Positions 34,805-42,841 of a stretch of DNA of 64,000 nt are shown one piece after another. The number at the start of each line of letters is the position of its first letter. Position 1 is the first letter of the stretch. The notes under the pieces are model-generated. The model searched no databases. It was not told the DNA's origin and saw only the letters and a program-made list of their open reading frames with translations. Position numbers and translations under genes: made by a program. The stretch comes from Vulcaniibacterium tengchongense (lineage in GTDB: Bacteria > Pseudomonadota > Gammaproteobacteria > Xanthomonadales > Xanthomonadaceae): assembly GCF_003814555.1 (NCBI RefSeq), contig NZ_RKQN01000002.1:372001-436000 (forward strand), written 5' to 3'.

Positions 34805-35245
34805 TCAGGCCCGCAACAGGAAGGTGACCGGGCCGTCGTTGACCAGGCTGACATGCATATGGGCGCCGAACCGCCCGGTTTCCACCCCCCCTGCGTGCTT
34901 TTCCCGGCAGATCGCGACCAGACGGCTGAAGACCGGTTCAGCCAGCTCCGGCGCGGCCGCGGTGCTGAAGCCGGGCCGCATGCCGCTGCGGGTGTCGGCG
35001 GCCAGGGTGAACTGGCTGACCAGCAGCAGGCCGCCGCCGGTCTCGGCCAGGCCCAGGTTCATGCGTCCGGCCTCATCGGCGAATACACGGTATCCGAGCA
35101 GCCGATCGGCCATGCGCCGCGCCTGCGCCTCGCCGTCGCCGGGTTCGATGCCGACCAGCGCCAGCAGGCCGGGGCCGATCGCGCCGACCGTGTCGCCGCC
35201 GACCCGCACCGAGGCTTCGGTGACGCGTTGGATCAATGCCAGCAT
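34805..35245 (-). CDS. dtd: D-aminoacyl-tRNA deacylase
   Basis: A 146-residue enzyme that removes D-amino acids and glycine mischarged on tRNA. The N-terminus [17 protein letters not shown], the SQFTLAAD motif (with catalytic-site Ser-Gln-Phe-Thr), and the C-terminal NDGPVTF with the Gly-cisPro pair are all present. Length is exactly that of the family. The ATG at 35245 gives the conserved start. It lies just upstream of rpoD on the same strand, 73 bases away, and is divergent from lpxL. Confidence 0.96.
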   Translation of the reverse strand: MLALIQRVTEASVRVGGDTVGAIGPGLLALVGIEPGDGEAQARRMADRLLGYRVFADEAGRMNLGLAETGGGLLLVSQFTLAADTRSGMRPGFSTAAAPELAEPVFSRLVAICREKHAGGVETGRFGAHMHVSLVNDGPVTFLLRA

Positions 35246-35290
35246 CGCAGGAACCCGAGAGGCGGAACCGGGGACGAGTGTAAGGGCACG

Positions 35291-35330
35291 CTCGCGCGTT
35301 CGTTCCGCGTTCCTGATTTCCCGTTCCCCT
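35291..35330. repeat. Low-complexity interspersed repeat between dtd and lpxL
   Basis: The sequence CGCGCGTTCGTTCC followed by GCGTTCCTGATTTCC and CGTTCCCC fills most of the 100-base gap between the divergent dtd and lpxL genes. Its complement contains GGAACGAACGCGCG, shared with the repeat at 44544-44603. It leaves little room for separate promoters. Confidence 0.55.
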
Positions 35331-35345
35331 CACTAAACTGCCCGG

Positions 35346-36269
35346 ATGACCGACTTCGCCGCCCGCCTGCTCTACGCCAGCGCCTGGATGCTCGGGCGCC
35401 TGCCCTGGCCCTTGCTGCTGCGCCTGGGCGACGCGCTGGCGCTGTGGTGGCGCTGGCGCGAGGTGCGCGAGGCCCGGGTCGCCCGGGTCAACCTGGAGCT
35501 GGCCTACCCGGAACTGGCGCCGGCGCAGCGCGAGCGGCTGCGCCGCGCGATCCTGCGCACCACCGCGCGCCAGGCGCTGGAGACCGCGCGGCTGTGGACC
35601 CGCCCGCATGCGCGCAACCTCGACGAGCTGCTGGTCGAGCGCCACGGCACCGAACTGATGGACCGCGCGATCGCCGCCGGCCGCGGGGTGATCGTCGCCG
35701 CGCCGCACCACGGCAACTGGGAACTGCTGAACCAGTGGCTGGCCTGGCGCACGCCGCTGGCGATCCTGTACCGCCCGCCCGAATCCCCGGTGGTCGAGGG
35801 GTTCCTCACCCGCGTGCGCGCCGCCGCCGGCGACGCCGAGCGGGTCACCCAGGTGCGCGCCGAAGGCCCGGCGGTGCGGCAGCTGTTCAAGCGCCTGGGC
35901 GACGGCGGGGTGATCGGCATCCTGCCCGACCAGCAGCCGAAGGCCGGCGACGGCGAGTTCGCGCCGTTCTTCGGCGTGCCGGCGCTGACCATGACCCTGC
36001 TCGGGCGGCTGGCCGCGCGCACCGGCGCGGCCGTGCTGTTCGCCTGGTGCGAGCGCCTCGACGAGAGCACGCGGCCGCGCTTCGCGCTGCGCATCGAACA
36101 GGCGCCGCCGGGCATCGCCGATCCGGACCCGAAGGCCGCGGTGGCCGCGCTCAACGCCGAGGTCGAGCGCATCGCGCGGCGCGACCCGGCGCAATACCAG
36201 TGGACCTACAAACGCTATACCCTGCGCCCGCCGGGTTCCGGGGAGCCGAATCCGTACCACAACCGATAG
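35346..36269 (+). CDS. lpxL: Lipid A biosynthesis acyltransferase (LpxL/HtrB family)
   Basis: A 307-residue inner-membrane-associated enzyme that adds a secondary acyl chain to Kdo2-lipid IVA. A hydrophobic N-terminus (YASAWMLGRLPWPLLLRLGD) anchors it. The catalytic HX4E motif is His121 to Glu126 (APHHGNWELL). Later family blocks are ILPDQQPKAGDGEFAPFFG, VPALTMTLLGRLA and a final QYQWTYKRYTLRPPGS. It opens a plus-strand run of envelope-related genes. LpxL and LpxM are hard to tell apart from sequence alone; LpxL is the default. Confidence 0.9.
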   Translation: MTDFAARLLYASAWMLGRLPWPLLLRLGDALALWWRWREVREARVARVNLELAYPELAPAQRERLRRAILRTTARQALETARLWTRPHARNLDELLVERHGTELMDRAIAAGRGVIVAAPHHGNWELLNQWLAWRTPLAILYRPPESPVVEGFLTRVRAAAGDAERVTQVRAEGPAVRQLFKRLGDGGVIGILPDQQPKAGDGEFAPFFGVPALTMTLLGRLAARTGAAVLFAWCERLDESTRPRFALRIEQAPPGIADPDPKAAVAALNAEVERIARRDPAQYQWTYKRYTLRPPGSGEPNPYHNR

Positions 36270-36300
36270 GGGAATGAGCCGCGACGGCTCGGGAGACTCG

Positions 36301-37749
36301 ATGCGCCGCTGGATGCCGACCTTCGCCCTCGTGCTCGCCTTGCTCGGCCCGTCCCGCGTCGCCGCCGACGATCTGGCCGAAATGAACGCGGTCAGCCGCG
36401 CCTGGGACCGCTACGCGCTGCTGAGCAGCCGCGACGATCCGGCCGCGGCCGATCTGCTGGCCGCGTCGAGCCTGCGCCACTACGGCTTCCTGCGCGACGC
36501 CGCGCTGTACGCCTCGCCGGAGCAGCTGCGACGGCTGCCGCTGGTCGACCGGGTCCTGGCCTACACGCTGCGCGGCGGGCTCGACGCCGACGCGCTGGCG
36601 GCGCTGGACGAGGCCGCCGTCGCGCGGCGCTGCCTGCGCGAGGGCTGGTGCGGCGTGGCCGCGCCGGAGGAGGGCGCGACGCTGCCGCAGCTGAGCCACG
36701 TGACCCTGCTCGACGGCGGGCGCGCGGTCGGCGAGCTGGCGCCGCCGACCGGCAGCCAGTTCCAGTTCGGCCCCGAATTCGCCCGCGAGGGCGGCGCCTG
36801 GAAGGTCCGCACCGAGAGCACCGTGCCCGACGAATCGGCCCGGCTGCAGCGGCAGATCGCGCAGACCGGCGTGCCGGAGGCCGACCTGCTGCAGCAGATC
36901 GTCGCCGGCCTGCTCGGCGCCGACCCGGCACCGGCGCTGGCCGTGCTCGACCGGCCGCTGCGCGACGATCCGGCCGCGCGCACGCGCCTCAACGAGACCT
37001 GGCCCAGGTACGAGCAGGCCTACCGCGCCCGCATCGAGGCGCTGCGGCGCAAGGCCGAGGACGGCGACGGCCTGGCGATGTACGGGCTCGGCGCGCTGCT
37101 GTATTCCGGCGCGCTGCCGGCGGTGGCGCCGCAGGACCAGGCCGGCGGGCTGGCCTGGCTGGAACGCGCCAGCGACGCCGGCCACGCCCCGGCCGCGGCC
37201 CTGGTGCTGGAGGCGCTCAGCCGCGACCAGCGCCCGCCGCGCGGCCAGGCGCCGTCGCCCGAGTTCGTCGCCCGGCTCGCGCGGCACGCGCGCCGCGCCG
37301 CCGAGGGCGGCAACGGCCCGGCCATGGCCGAGTACGGCAGCCTGCTGTTCAACGGCGCCGGCGGCCTCGCGCGCGACTGCCGCCAGGCCGAGGAATGGAG
37401 CGCCCGCGCCGAGGACGCCGGCGTGCCGACCGCGCGCAACGACCGCGTCTGGTTCCTCGCCACCTGCCCGATCGCCGCCCAGCGCGATCCGCACCGCGCG
37501 CTGGCGCTGGCCGGGCACCTGATCGCCAACGCCGACACGCTGCGCTTCGCCGAACTGGATACGATCGCCGCGGCGCTGGCCGCGAACGGCCGCTACGACG
37601 AGGCCGCCGGCTACCAGCAGCGCGCGCTCGACGCCCTGCCCGAAGAGGCCGCGGCGCTGCGCCCGCGCCTGCAGCGGCGGCTGCAGGACTACCGTGCCGG
37701 CCGCGACTGGGTGCAGGACTTCGACACCTACGCGGAGCCGATGCCGTGA
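36301..37749 (+). CDS. Secreted Sel1-repeat-like helical protein
   Basis: A 482-residue exported protein with a signal peptide (WMPTFALVLALLGPSRVAA). The body is helical and Ala-rich, with Sel1/TPR-like repeats: GDGLAMYGLGALLYSGALPA, GLAWLERASDAGHAPAAALV, GNGPAMAEYGSLLFNGAGGL and AEEWSARAEDAGVPTARNDR. Sel1 repeats mediate protein contacts in the periplasm or outer membrane. The ATG at 36301 was chosen for its GGGAG site and direct signal peptide; an ATG at 36274 adds nine residues. Its stop overlaps the next gene's GTG. Function is unknown. Confidence 0.8.
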   Translation: MRRWMPTFALVLALLGPSRVAADDLAEMNAVSRAWDRYALLSSRDDPAAADLLAASSLRHYGFLRDAALYASPEQLRRLPLVDRVLAYTLRGGLDADALAALDEAAVARRCLREGWCGVAAPEEGATLPQLSHVTLLDGGRAVGELAPPTGSQFQFGPEFAREGGAWKVRTESTVPDESARLQRQIAQTGVPEADLLQQIVAGLLGADPAPALAVLDRPLRDDPAARTRLNETWPRYEQAYRARIEALRRKAEDGDGLAMYGLGALLYSGALPAVAPQDQAGGLAWLERASDAGHAPAAALVLEALSRDQRPPRGQAPSPEFVARLARHARRAAEGGNGPAMAEYGSLLFNGAGGLARDCRQAEEWSARAEDAGVPTARNDRVWFLATCPIAAQRDPHRALALAGHLIANADTLRFAELDTIAAALAANGRYDEAAGYQQRALDALPEEAAALRPRLQRRLQDYRAGRDWVQDFDTYAEPMP

Positions 37750-38258
37750 GCGAGGCCGGAGCGCCGCCCGCCGCGGCGGCCGAGGCGCCGTGGCAGCCGC
37801 TGCCGGCGCGGGCGCGGCCGCTGTTCGCGCTCGAGCGCGCGCTCGCGCTGGCCGTGCCCGGCGGCATCGCCGGGGGCCTGCTCGCCCTCGCCGGCGGCTG
37901 GACCCGGCCGCTGGTCCTCGGCGCCGGCGCCGCGCTGCTCGCGCTGGCGGTCGGCTACGCGATCGGCATGCGCCAGTTCCGCCACGTCGCCTGGCGCCTC
38001 GACGAGGAGGGCCTGGCGATCCGCCGCGGCCGGCTGTGGCAGCGCGAGACGCGGGTACCGGCCACGCGCGTGCAGCATCTCGACCTCAAGCGCGGGCCGT
38101 GGCAGCGCCGGCGGGCGCTGGCCACGCTGACCGTGCACACCGCCGGCACCCGCCACAGCGCGGTGACGGTGCCGCACCTGGACGCCGCCGACGCCGAGCG
38201 CCTGCGCGACCGCCTCGGCCGCCAGGGCGACGGCGACGACGCCGATGAGCAGGCCTGA
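37746..38258 (+). CDS. PH-domain membrane protein (DUF304, YdbS-like)
   Basis: A 170-residue protein with two helices (ALALAVPGGIAGGLLALAGG and LVLGAGAALLALAVGYAIG), then a bacterial PH domain of the DUF304 type: WRLDEEGLAIRRGRLWQRET, RVPATRVQHLDLKRGPWQRR and TLTVHTAGTRHSAVTVPHLD. The start is GTG at 37746, which overlaps the preceding TGA (GTGA). The end overlaps the next gene by 14 bases. In Bacillus the YdbS/YdbT pair gives resistance to some bacteriocins; a role here is only a guess from family. Confidence 0.85.
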   Translation: MSEAGAPPAAAAEAPWQPLPARARPLFALERALALAVPGGIAGGLLALAGGWTRPLVLGAGAALLALAVGYAIGMRQFRHVAWRLDEEGLAIRRGRLWQRETRVPATRVQHLDLKRGPWQRRRALATLTVHTAGTRHSAVTVPHLDAADAERLRDRLGRQGDGDDADEQA

Positions 38259-39729
38259 CCCCGCCGCGCCGGCGCCGCGCGAGCGCCGGCTGCATCCGAT
38301 GTCGTGGCTGTTCGTGCTGCTGCAGCAGCTCAGGCAGTTCATCGTGCCGCTGCTGGCGCTGCTGCTGTTCGGCCGCGGCGACCGCAACGAGCTGTGGTCG
38401 CTGATCGGCGTCGGCGCGCTGGCGCTGGCGTCGCTGTGGCAGTACTTCACCTACCGCTACACGGTCGGCGAGGACGGCCTCGCCATCCGCAGCGGCCTGC
38501 TCGAGCGCAGCCTGCGGGTGATCCCGTTCGCGCGCATCCACAACGTCGCGTTGCAGCAGAACTTGCTGCACCGGCTGTTCGGCGTGGCCGAGGTGCGCCT
38601 GGAATCGGCCGGCGGCGCGCGGCCGGAGGCGGAGATGCGGGTGCTGAAGCTGGCCGACGCGCTGGCGCTGGAGGCGCTGGTGCGGCGCCACGCCACCGCC
38701 GCGGCCGAAGGCGCGGCGGCGACGCCGGCGGCGCCGTTGCTGCGCCTGGACCTGGGCGAGGTGCTGCGCCTGGGCCTGGTCTCGAACCGCGGCATGATCG
38801 TGGTCGGCGCCGGCGTCGCGGCGCTGTCGCAGACCAACCCGGAGCTGCTGCCGCGGCTGATCGGATCGTTCGGCCGGCGCCTGCTCGGCTATCTCGACGT
38901 GCACCGCTTCGGCCCGCTCGAATACGCGCTCGGCGGCGCCGGCCTGCTGCTGCTCGCGGTGGCGCTGCTGCGGCTGTTCTCGGTCGCGCTGGCCCTGCTG
39001 CAGTACCACGGCTTCCGTCTCAGCGAGCACGGCCGGCGCCTGACCGTGGAACGCGGCCTGCTCGCGCGCTGGCGCACCAGCGCCTCGCGCCGGCGGATCC
39101 AGGCCTGGACCCTGCGCGAGGGCGTGCTGCACCGCGTGCTGCGGCGGCGCAGCCTCGAAGTCGACACCGCCGTGGTCGACCGCCACGGCGGCGACCGCGG
39201 CCTGCGCGAGCTGGCGCCGATCGCGCCCCCGCACGCCTGCGACGCGCTGATCGAGCATCTGTTGCCGCAGGCGCGCTGGAACGCGCTGCCCTGGCGGCCG
39301 CTGCCGGCGGCGAGCGGGTGGCGGCTGTTCCTGCCGGCGCTGCCGGTCACCGCGCTGGTCGCCGCGCTCGCCGGCTGGCGCTTCGGCGCCTGGGGCCTGC
39401 TGGCGCTGGCCTGGCTGCCCTGGGCCGCGTACCAGGCCCGCCGGCAGGCCGCGCGCCTGGCCTATGCGCTGAACGACGCGCTCATCGCGGTGCGCGAGGG
39501 CTGGTGGAGCCGGCACTGGCGCTTCGCCGAACTGGACAAGTTGCAGGCGCTGCAGCTGGTGCGCGGCCCGCTCGACCGCCGCTGCGGCACCGCCACGTTG
39601 TGGCTCGACACCGCCGGCCGCGGCGCGATGGCGCCGCCGCTGCGGATCCGCTTCCTGCCGCTGGCCGAGGCGCGCGCGCTGTACGCCGAACTCTCGCGCA
39701 CGCTGGCGCGGCGGCCGCTGCGCTGGTGA
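38245..39729 (+). CDS. PH-domain membrane protein (DUF304, YdbT-like)
   Basis: A 494-residue protein with three PH (DUF304) repeats between membrane helices. The first follows YFTYRYTVGEDGLAIRSGLL and has the motif RVIPFARIHNVALQQNLLHR LFG. The second begins at LQYHGFRLSEHGRRLTVERG. The third is at AYALNDALIAVREGWWSRHW. Helices include IVPLLALLLFG, LLLLAVALLRLFSVALALL and LFLPALPVTALVAALAGW. It is the partner of the preceding smaller PH protein, a conserved pair. The ATG lies inside the upstream gene, so translation is coupled. Confidence 0.87.
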   Translation: MSRPDPAAPAPRERRLHPMSWLFVLLQQLRQFIVPLLALLLFGRGDRNELWSLIGVGALALASLWQYFTYRYTVGEDGLAIRSGLLERSLRVIPFARIHNVALQQNLLHRLFGVAEVRLESAGGARPEAEMRVLKLADALALEALVRRHATAAAEGAAATPAAPLLRLDLGEVLRLGLVSNRGMIVVGAGVAALSQTNPELLPRLIGSFGRRLLGYLDVHRFGPLEYALGGAGLLLLAVALLRLFSVALALLQYHGFRLSEHGRRLTVERGLLARWRTSASRRRIQAWTLREGVLHRVLRRRSLEVDTAVVDRHGGDRGLRELAPIAPPHACDALIEHLLPQARWNALPWRPLPAASGWRLFLPALPVTALVAALAGWRFGAWGLLALAWLPWAAYQARRQAARLAYALNDALIAVREGWWSRHWRFAELDKLQALQLVRGPLDRRCGTATLWLDTAGRGAMAPPLRIRFLPLAEARALYAELSRTLARRPLRW

Positions 39730-39750
39730 CCGCGCGGCGCCGCCGCCGCG

Positions 39751-40809
39751 CTAGGCCCCCCGCCCCCAGTAGCCCAGCTCGCGCCGGATCTGCAGGCCGC
39801 GCCACAGCGCCGCCGGCGGCTTGCGCCGCAGCCGCCCGAGCTCGCCGCGCAGCAGCGCCTCGGTCGCGGCGAGCACGCGCTCGGACGAGCGGCCGTCGCG
39901 GTACGGGTGGATCGCGTCGGCATAGGCGGCCAGCGCCGCGCGCAGTTCCGCGCCCGGCGCGAACGCCCGCTCGAGCATCGCCTGCAGCCGCGCCGGCGCG
40001 TCGAAGTCGAGCATGTGCGGCTTCGGCGCGCGGTTGCGGAAGGTCACCACCGGCTTGCGCTGCACCGCGAACTCGGACACCACCGAGGTGGTGTCGGCGA
40101 CCAGCACGTCGGCGGCGCGCTGTGCGGCGACCAGCTGCTCGGTCTCGACGAAGGCGGCGTTCGGCCCGGCCAGGGCGCGGTAGCGGGCGAACAGCGCCGG
40201 CGCGCACTTCGGGTGCAGGGTCAGCAACCAGTAACGCTCGCCGCGCGCGACCTCGGCGGCGATTTCTTCGTACAGGTGCGGCGCCGCGCTCAGCCGCTCG
40301 GTGAAGGTCGAGGCGAACAGCACCACCGGCCGCGCGCCGGCCGGGGCGCGCAGCGCCGCGGCGGCGCCGTCGTCCTCGCGGAACAGCGGATCGAGCTTGG
40401 GCCAGCCGGTCTCGGCCACGGCGAAGTGGCGGTGGCGCGCGGCCAGTTGCCGGAACGGCGCGGTCGTGGCCGGGCCCTGCGTGCAGTACAGGTCGAACAG
40501 CCCGCGCACGCGGAAATGGCCGCGCGCGTCGGAGCGCTTCTCGACGTTGAAGCCGTGGAACAGCTGCACCTTGGCCCCGGCGACGAAGGTCGGCACCTCG
40601 TTGGCGGCGCTGAACACGGCGCGCGGCCGCAGCGCGACCGCCTCGCGCGGACCGCCTATCATGCGCACCGGCGCCGGCAACGCGGCGCCGGCCGCGCCGC
40701 CGACGAACCAGGCGTGGGCGCGGTGGCCGGCCGCTTGCAGCGCCTGCGCCAGCGGCTGCAGGATCGGCAGCGCGTACCGCTCGCTCGCGAACAACAGGTA
40801 ATCCGCCAT
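39751..40809 (-). CDS. CDP-glycerol glycerophosphotransferase-like / glycosyltransferase protein
   Basis: A 352-residue cytosolic GT-B-type protein. The N-terminal Rossmann half begins YLLFASERYALPILQPLAQA. The C-terminal half carries LFHGFNVEKRSD, FASTFTERLSAAPHLYEEIA, YWLLTLHPKC and VLVADTTSVVSEFAVQRKPV, which resemble the CDP-glycerol glycerophosphotransferase family (TagB/TagF-like) found in LPS gene clusters. The product transferred is not known. It is divergent from the adjacent GT2 gene with essentially no spacer, and convergent with the PH-domain genes. Confidence 0.75.
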   Translation of the reverse strand: MADYLLFASERYALPILQPLAQALQAAGHRAHAWFVGGAAGAALPAPVRMIGGPREAVALRPRAVFSAANEVPTFVAGAKVQLFHGFNVEKRSDARGHFRVRGLFDLYCTQGPATTAPFRQLAARHRHFAVAETGWPKLDPLFREDDGAAAALRAPAGARPVVLFASTFTERLSAAPHLYEEIAAEVARGERYWLLTLHPKCAPALFARYRALAGPNAAFVETEQLVAAQRAADVLVADTTSVVSEFAVQRKPVVTFRNRAPKPHMLDFDAPARLQAMLERAFAPGAELRAALAAYADAIHPYRDGRSSERVLAATEALLRGELGRLRRKPPAALWRGLQIRRELGYWGRGA

Positions 40810-41629
40810 CGACGCTTCCTCGCCCTCGCCGCCCTCGCCGCCCGCGCCGTCGCCGGCTCCGCTCTCGGCCTGCATTATCGCGTTCAACGAGGCCGACCGC
40901 ATCGGCGATTGCATCGCCTCGCTCGCGTTCTGCGACGAGATCGTCGTGGTCGATTCGCATTCGACCGACGCCACCGCGCGGGTCGCCGCAAGGATGGGCG
41001 CGCGCGTGCTGCAGCGGCCGTTCGACGGCTTCCGCAGCCAGAAGCAGTTCGCGGTCGAGCAGGCCGCGCACGACTGGGTGCTGTGCCTGGACGCCGACGA
41101 GCGCGTCGGCGACGCGCTGCGCGCCGCGATCGAGGCCGAGCGCGCGCGCGGCTTCGCCGGCGCCGCCGGCTACCGCTTCGCCCGCCTGAGCGACTACTTC
41201 GGCAAGTTCCTGCGCCACGGCAACGCCTACCCCGACCGCGTGCTGCGCCTGTTCGACCGCCGCCGCGGCGGCTGGCGCGGCAAGCGCGAAGTGCACGAGG
41301 CCGCGAGCGTCGACGGCCCGGTGAAGACGCTCGCCGGCGACCTGATCCACTACCCGTACCGCTCGCTCGAGCAGCAGCTCGCCAAGACCCAGCGCTACGC
41401 GCGGATGATGGCCGAGTACGACTACGCGCGCGGCAAGCGCGCCACCCTGGCCAAGCTGGTGCTGTCGCCGGCCTGGCGGTTCTGGCGCGGCTACGTGCTG
41501 CGCCTGGGCTTCCTCGACGGCTGGCACGGCCTGGTCTACGCCTACGTGCGCGCCAACTACGTGCGGCAGAAGACCATCATGCTGTGGCTGCTGCAGAACG
41601 GGCAGCCGGTGGCCACGCCCGAACGCTAG
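40808..41629 (+). CDS. GT2-family glycosyltransferase (LPS core type) lacking a standard start codon
   Basis: The GT-A fold begins SACIIAFNEADRIGDCIASL, followed by DEIVVVDSHSTDATARVAA, the metal motif LCLDADERV, GYRFARLSDYFGKFLRHGNA and DRVLRLFDRRRGGWRGKREV. This matches the WaaE/KdtX-like core glycosyltransferases. The open frame runs back to a stop at 40799-40801 but has no ATG, GTG or TTG before the first strand. The GTG at 40946 would delete the nucleotide-sugar-binding N-terminus. ATC at 40808 (followed by DASSSPSPPS) is given as a tentative start; it overlaps the divergent gene's ATG. The stop overlaps the convergent neighbour. A mutation, rare start codon, or sequence error are all possible. 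Confidence 0.75.
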   Translation: MDASSPSPPSPPAPSPAPLSACIIAFNEADRIGDCIASLAFCDEIVVVDSHSTDATARVAARMGARVLQRPFDGFRSQKQFAVEQAAHDWVLCLDADERVGDALRAAIEAERARGFAGAAGYRFARLSDYFGKFLRHGNAYPDRVLRLFDRRRGGWRGKREVHEAASVDGPVKTLAGDLIHYPYRSLEQQLAKTQRYARMMAEYDYARGKRATLAKLVLSPAWRFWRGYVLRLGFLDGWHGLVYAYVRANYVRQKTIMLWLLQNGQPVATPER

Positions 41630-42693
41630 AGCTGCCGCTGCGCCGTTCCGGGGCGCAGCGGCACCCTGGCGTCGTTGTTTCCGGCCCCGGCGGCGTCGCC
41701 GATCCGGTCCGCCTTCAGCAGGTTGCGCACCGCGGCGACCAGGCGATCGCCGAATTGCCGGTCGTTGGCCTCGTACCACGCGCGCGCGCGGGCGCCGATC
41801 CGTTCCCGCTCCGGAGACGGCATCGCCAGGACCCGCTCGATCGCGGCCTCCATCGCGGCCTCGTCGAAGTGGTAGGTCGTGGCCAGATGCTGGCGGCCGC
41901 GCGCCGCGGCCGCGACCAGCACGCCGCGATCGGCCCCGACCAGTTCGTTCATCGGCTCCGCGTCCAGGGTGATCGTGACGGCGCCGACGCTCATCGCCTC
42001 GACGATGTAGTGGCCGAACCCTTCGGTTTCCGACGGGCACAGGTGGACCGCGTGTTCGTTCTGCAGCCGGCGCAGTTCGTCGTCGCCGACGTAGCCGACG
42101 CGGTGTTCGATATTCGCCGCCGCCGGGCCCGGCTGCGCCTTGCAGGGGTTCTGCAACACCCGCAGCACCGGCCACTCCGGGTGCCGGCGCCAAAGGGCGA
42201 GCAGCCGTTGCGTGCCCTTGTTGCCGCTGCGGCCGGCCAGATGGAAGAAGGCCAACTCGCGCCGCCGGCCCGGCAACAGCCGATCCTCGCTGGTGAAGCC
42301 CACGAACTCGGTCGGCTTGCCGAGCGCCTCGAACACAGCCTGGGCGTGCCGCGTCTTCGCGAGCACCGCATCGACACGGTCGAACAGCGCCCGGTCCCGC
42401 TCGTCGAACCACTCCGGGTTGGGCAGCAATGCGGTGCGCCGCGCCAGCGGCAGGAAGTCGCGGTGGACGTGCTCGAACATCAGGTTGAGGTCGGCCGGCG
42501 CGGTGCCGGCCGCGCGCATGCCGGCGACCCGCAGCTTCATCCACAGCGGACGCAGCCACTTGCGCAACTTGCCCCGGCGCAGGCCCCAGATGCGGACTTC
42601 GAAACCCGCTGCCGACAATGCATTGGCGACCAGCCGCATGTCGCGCGACAGGCCCACGCCGTTGTCGCGCCCGATCAGATTGATGCTCGCCAT
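41626..42693 (-). CDS. GT4-like glycosyltransferase
   Basis: A 355-residue GT-B glycosyltransferase. The N-terminal half starts ASINLIGRDNGVGLSRDMRL, and the C-terminal nucleotide-binding half has VHLCPSETEGFGHYIVEAMS and VGAVTITLDAEPMNELV, the E-x7-E type motif of GT4. The ATG at 42693 begins the first strand; a start at 42726 adds eleven basic residues. It overlaps the convergent GT2 gene at the stop codons. Its GC content looks slightly lower and less even than its neighbours (TTCGCGAGC, GTTGTTTCC), which may hint at exchange, as is common for LPS genes. Sugar and acceptor are unknown. Confidence 0.8.
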   Translation of the reverse strand: MASINLIGRDNGVGLSRDMRLVANALSAAGFEVRIWGLRRGKLRKWLRPLWMKLRVAGMRAAGTAPADLNLMFEHVHRDFLPLARRTALLPNPEWFDERDRALFDRVDAVLAKTRHAQAVFEALGKPTEFVGFTSEDRLLPGRRRELAFFHLAGRSGNKGTQRLLALWRRHPEWPVLRVLQNPCKAQPGPAAANIEHRVGYVGDDELRRLQNEHAVHLCPSETEGFGHYIVEAMSVGAVTITLDAEPMNELVGADRGVLVAAAARGRQHLATTYHFDEAAMEAAIERVLAMPSPERERIGARARAWYEANDRQFGDRLVAAVRNLLKADRIGDAAGAGNNDARVPLRPGTAQRQL

Positions 42694-42841
42694 TCGGCCC
42701 TTCGGTCGCTTCGCGCCTGCCGCCAAGTGCGAAAAGTCTACCGGAACGGCGGTATGCGCTGGGCGAACGGAACGGCCGCTCGCGCGCGCGAATTACGCCG
42801 GCAGTCAGGCGGGAACCGGTCCGGTGATCGGCCGGCGCCGA

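Noticed and set aside
40946-41629. GTG at 40946 as the start of the GT2 glycosyltransferase
   Set aside because: It would remove the conserved SACIIAFNE strand and part of the nucleotide-sugar site, so it is unlikely to be the functional start.
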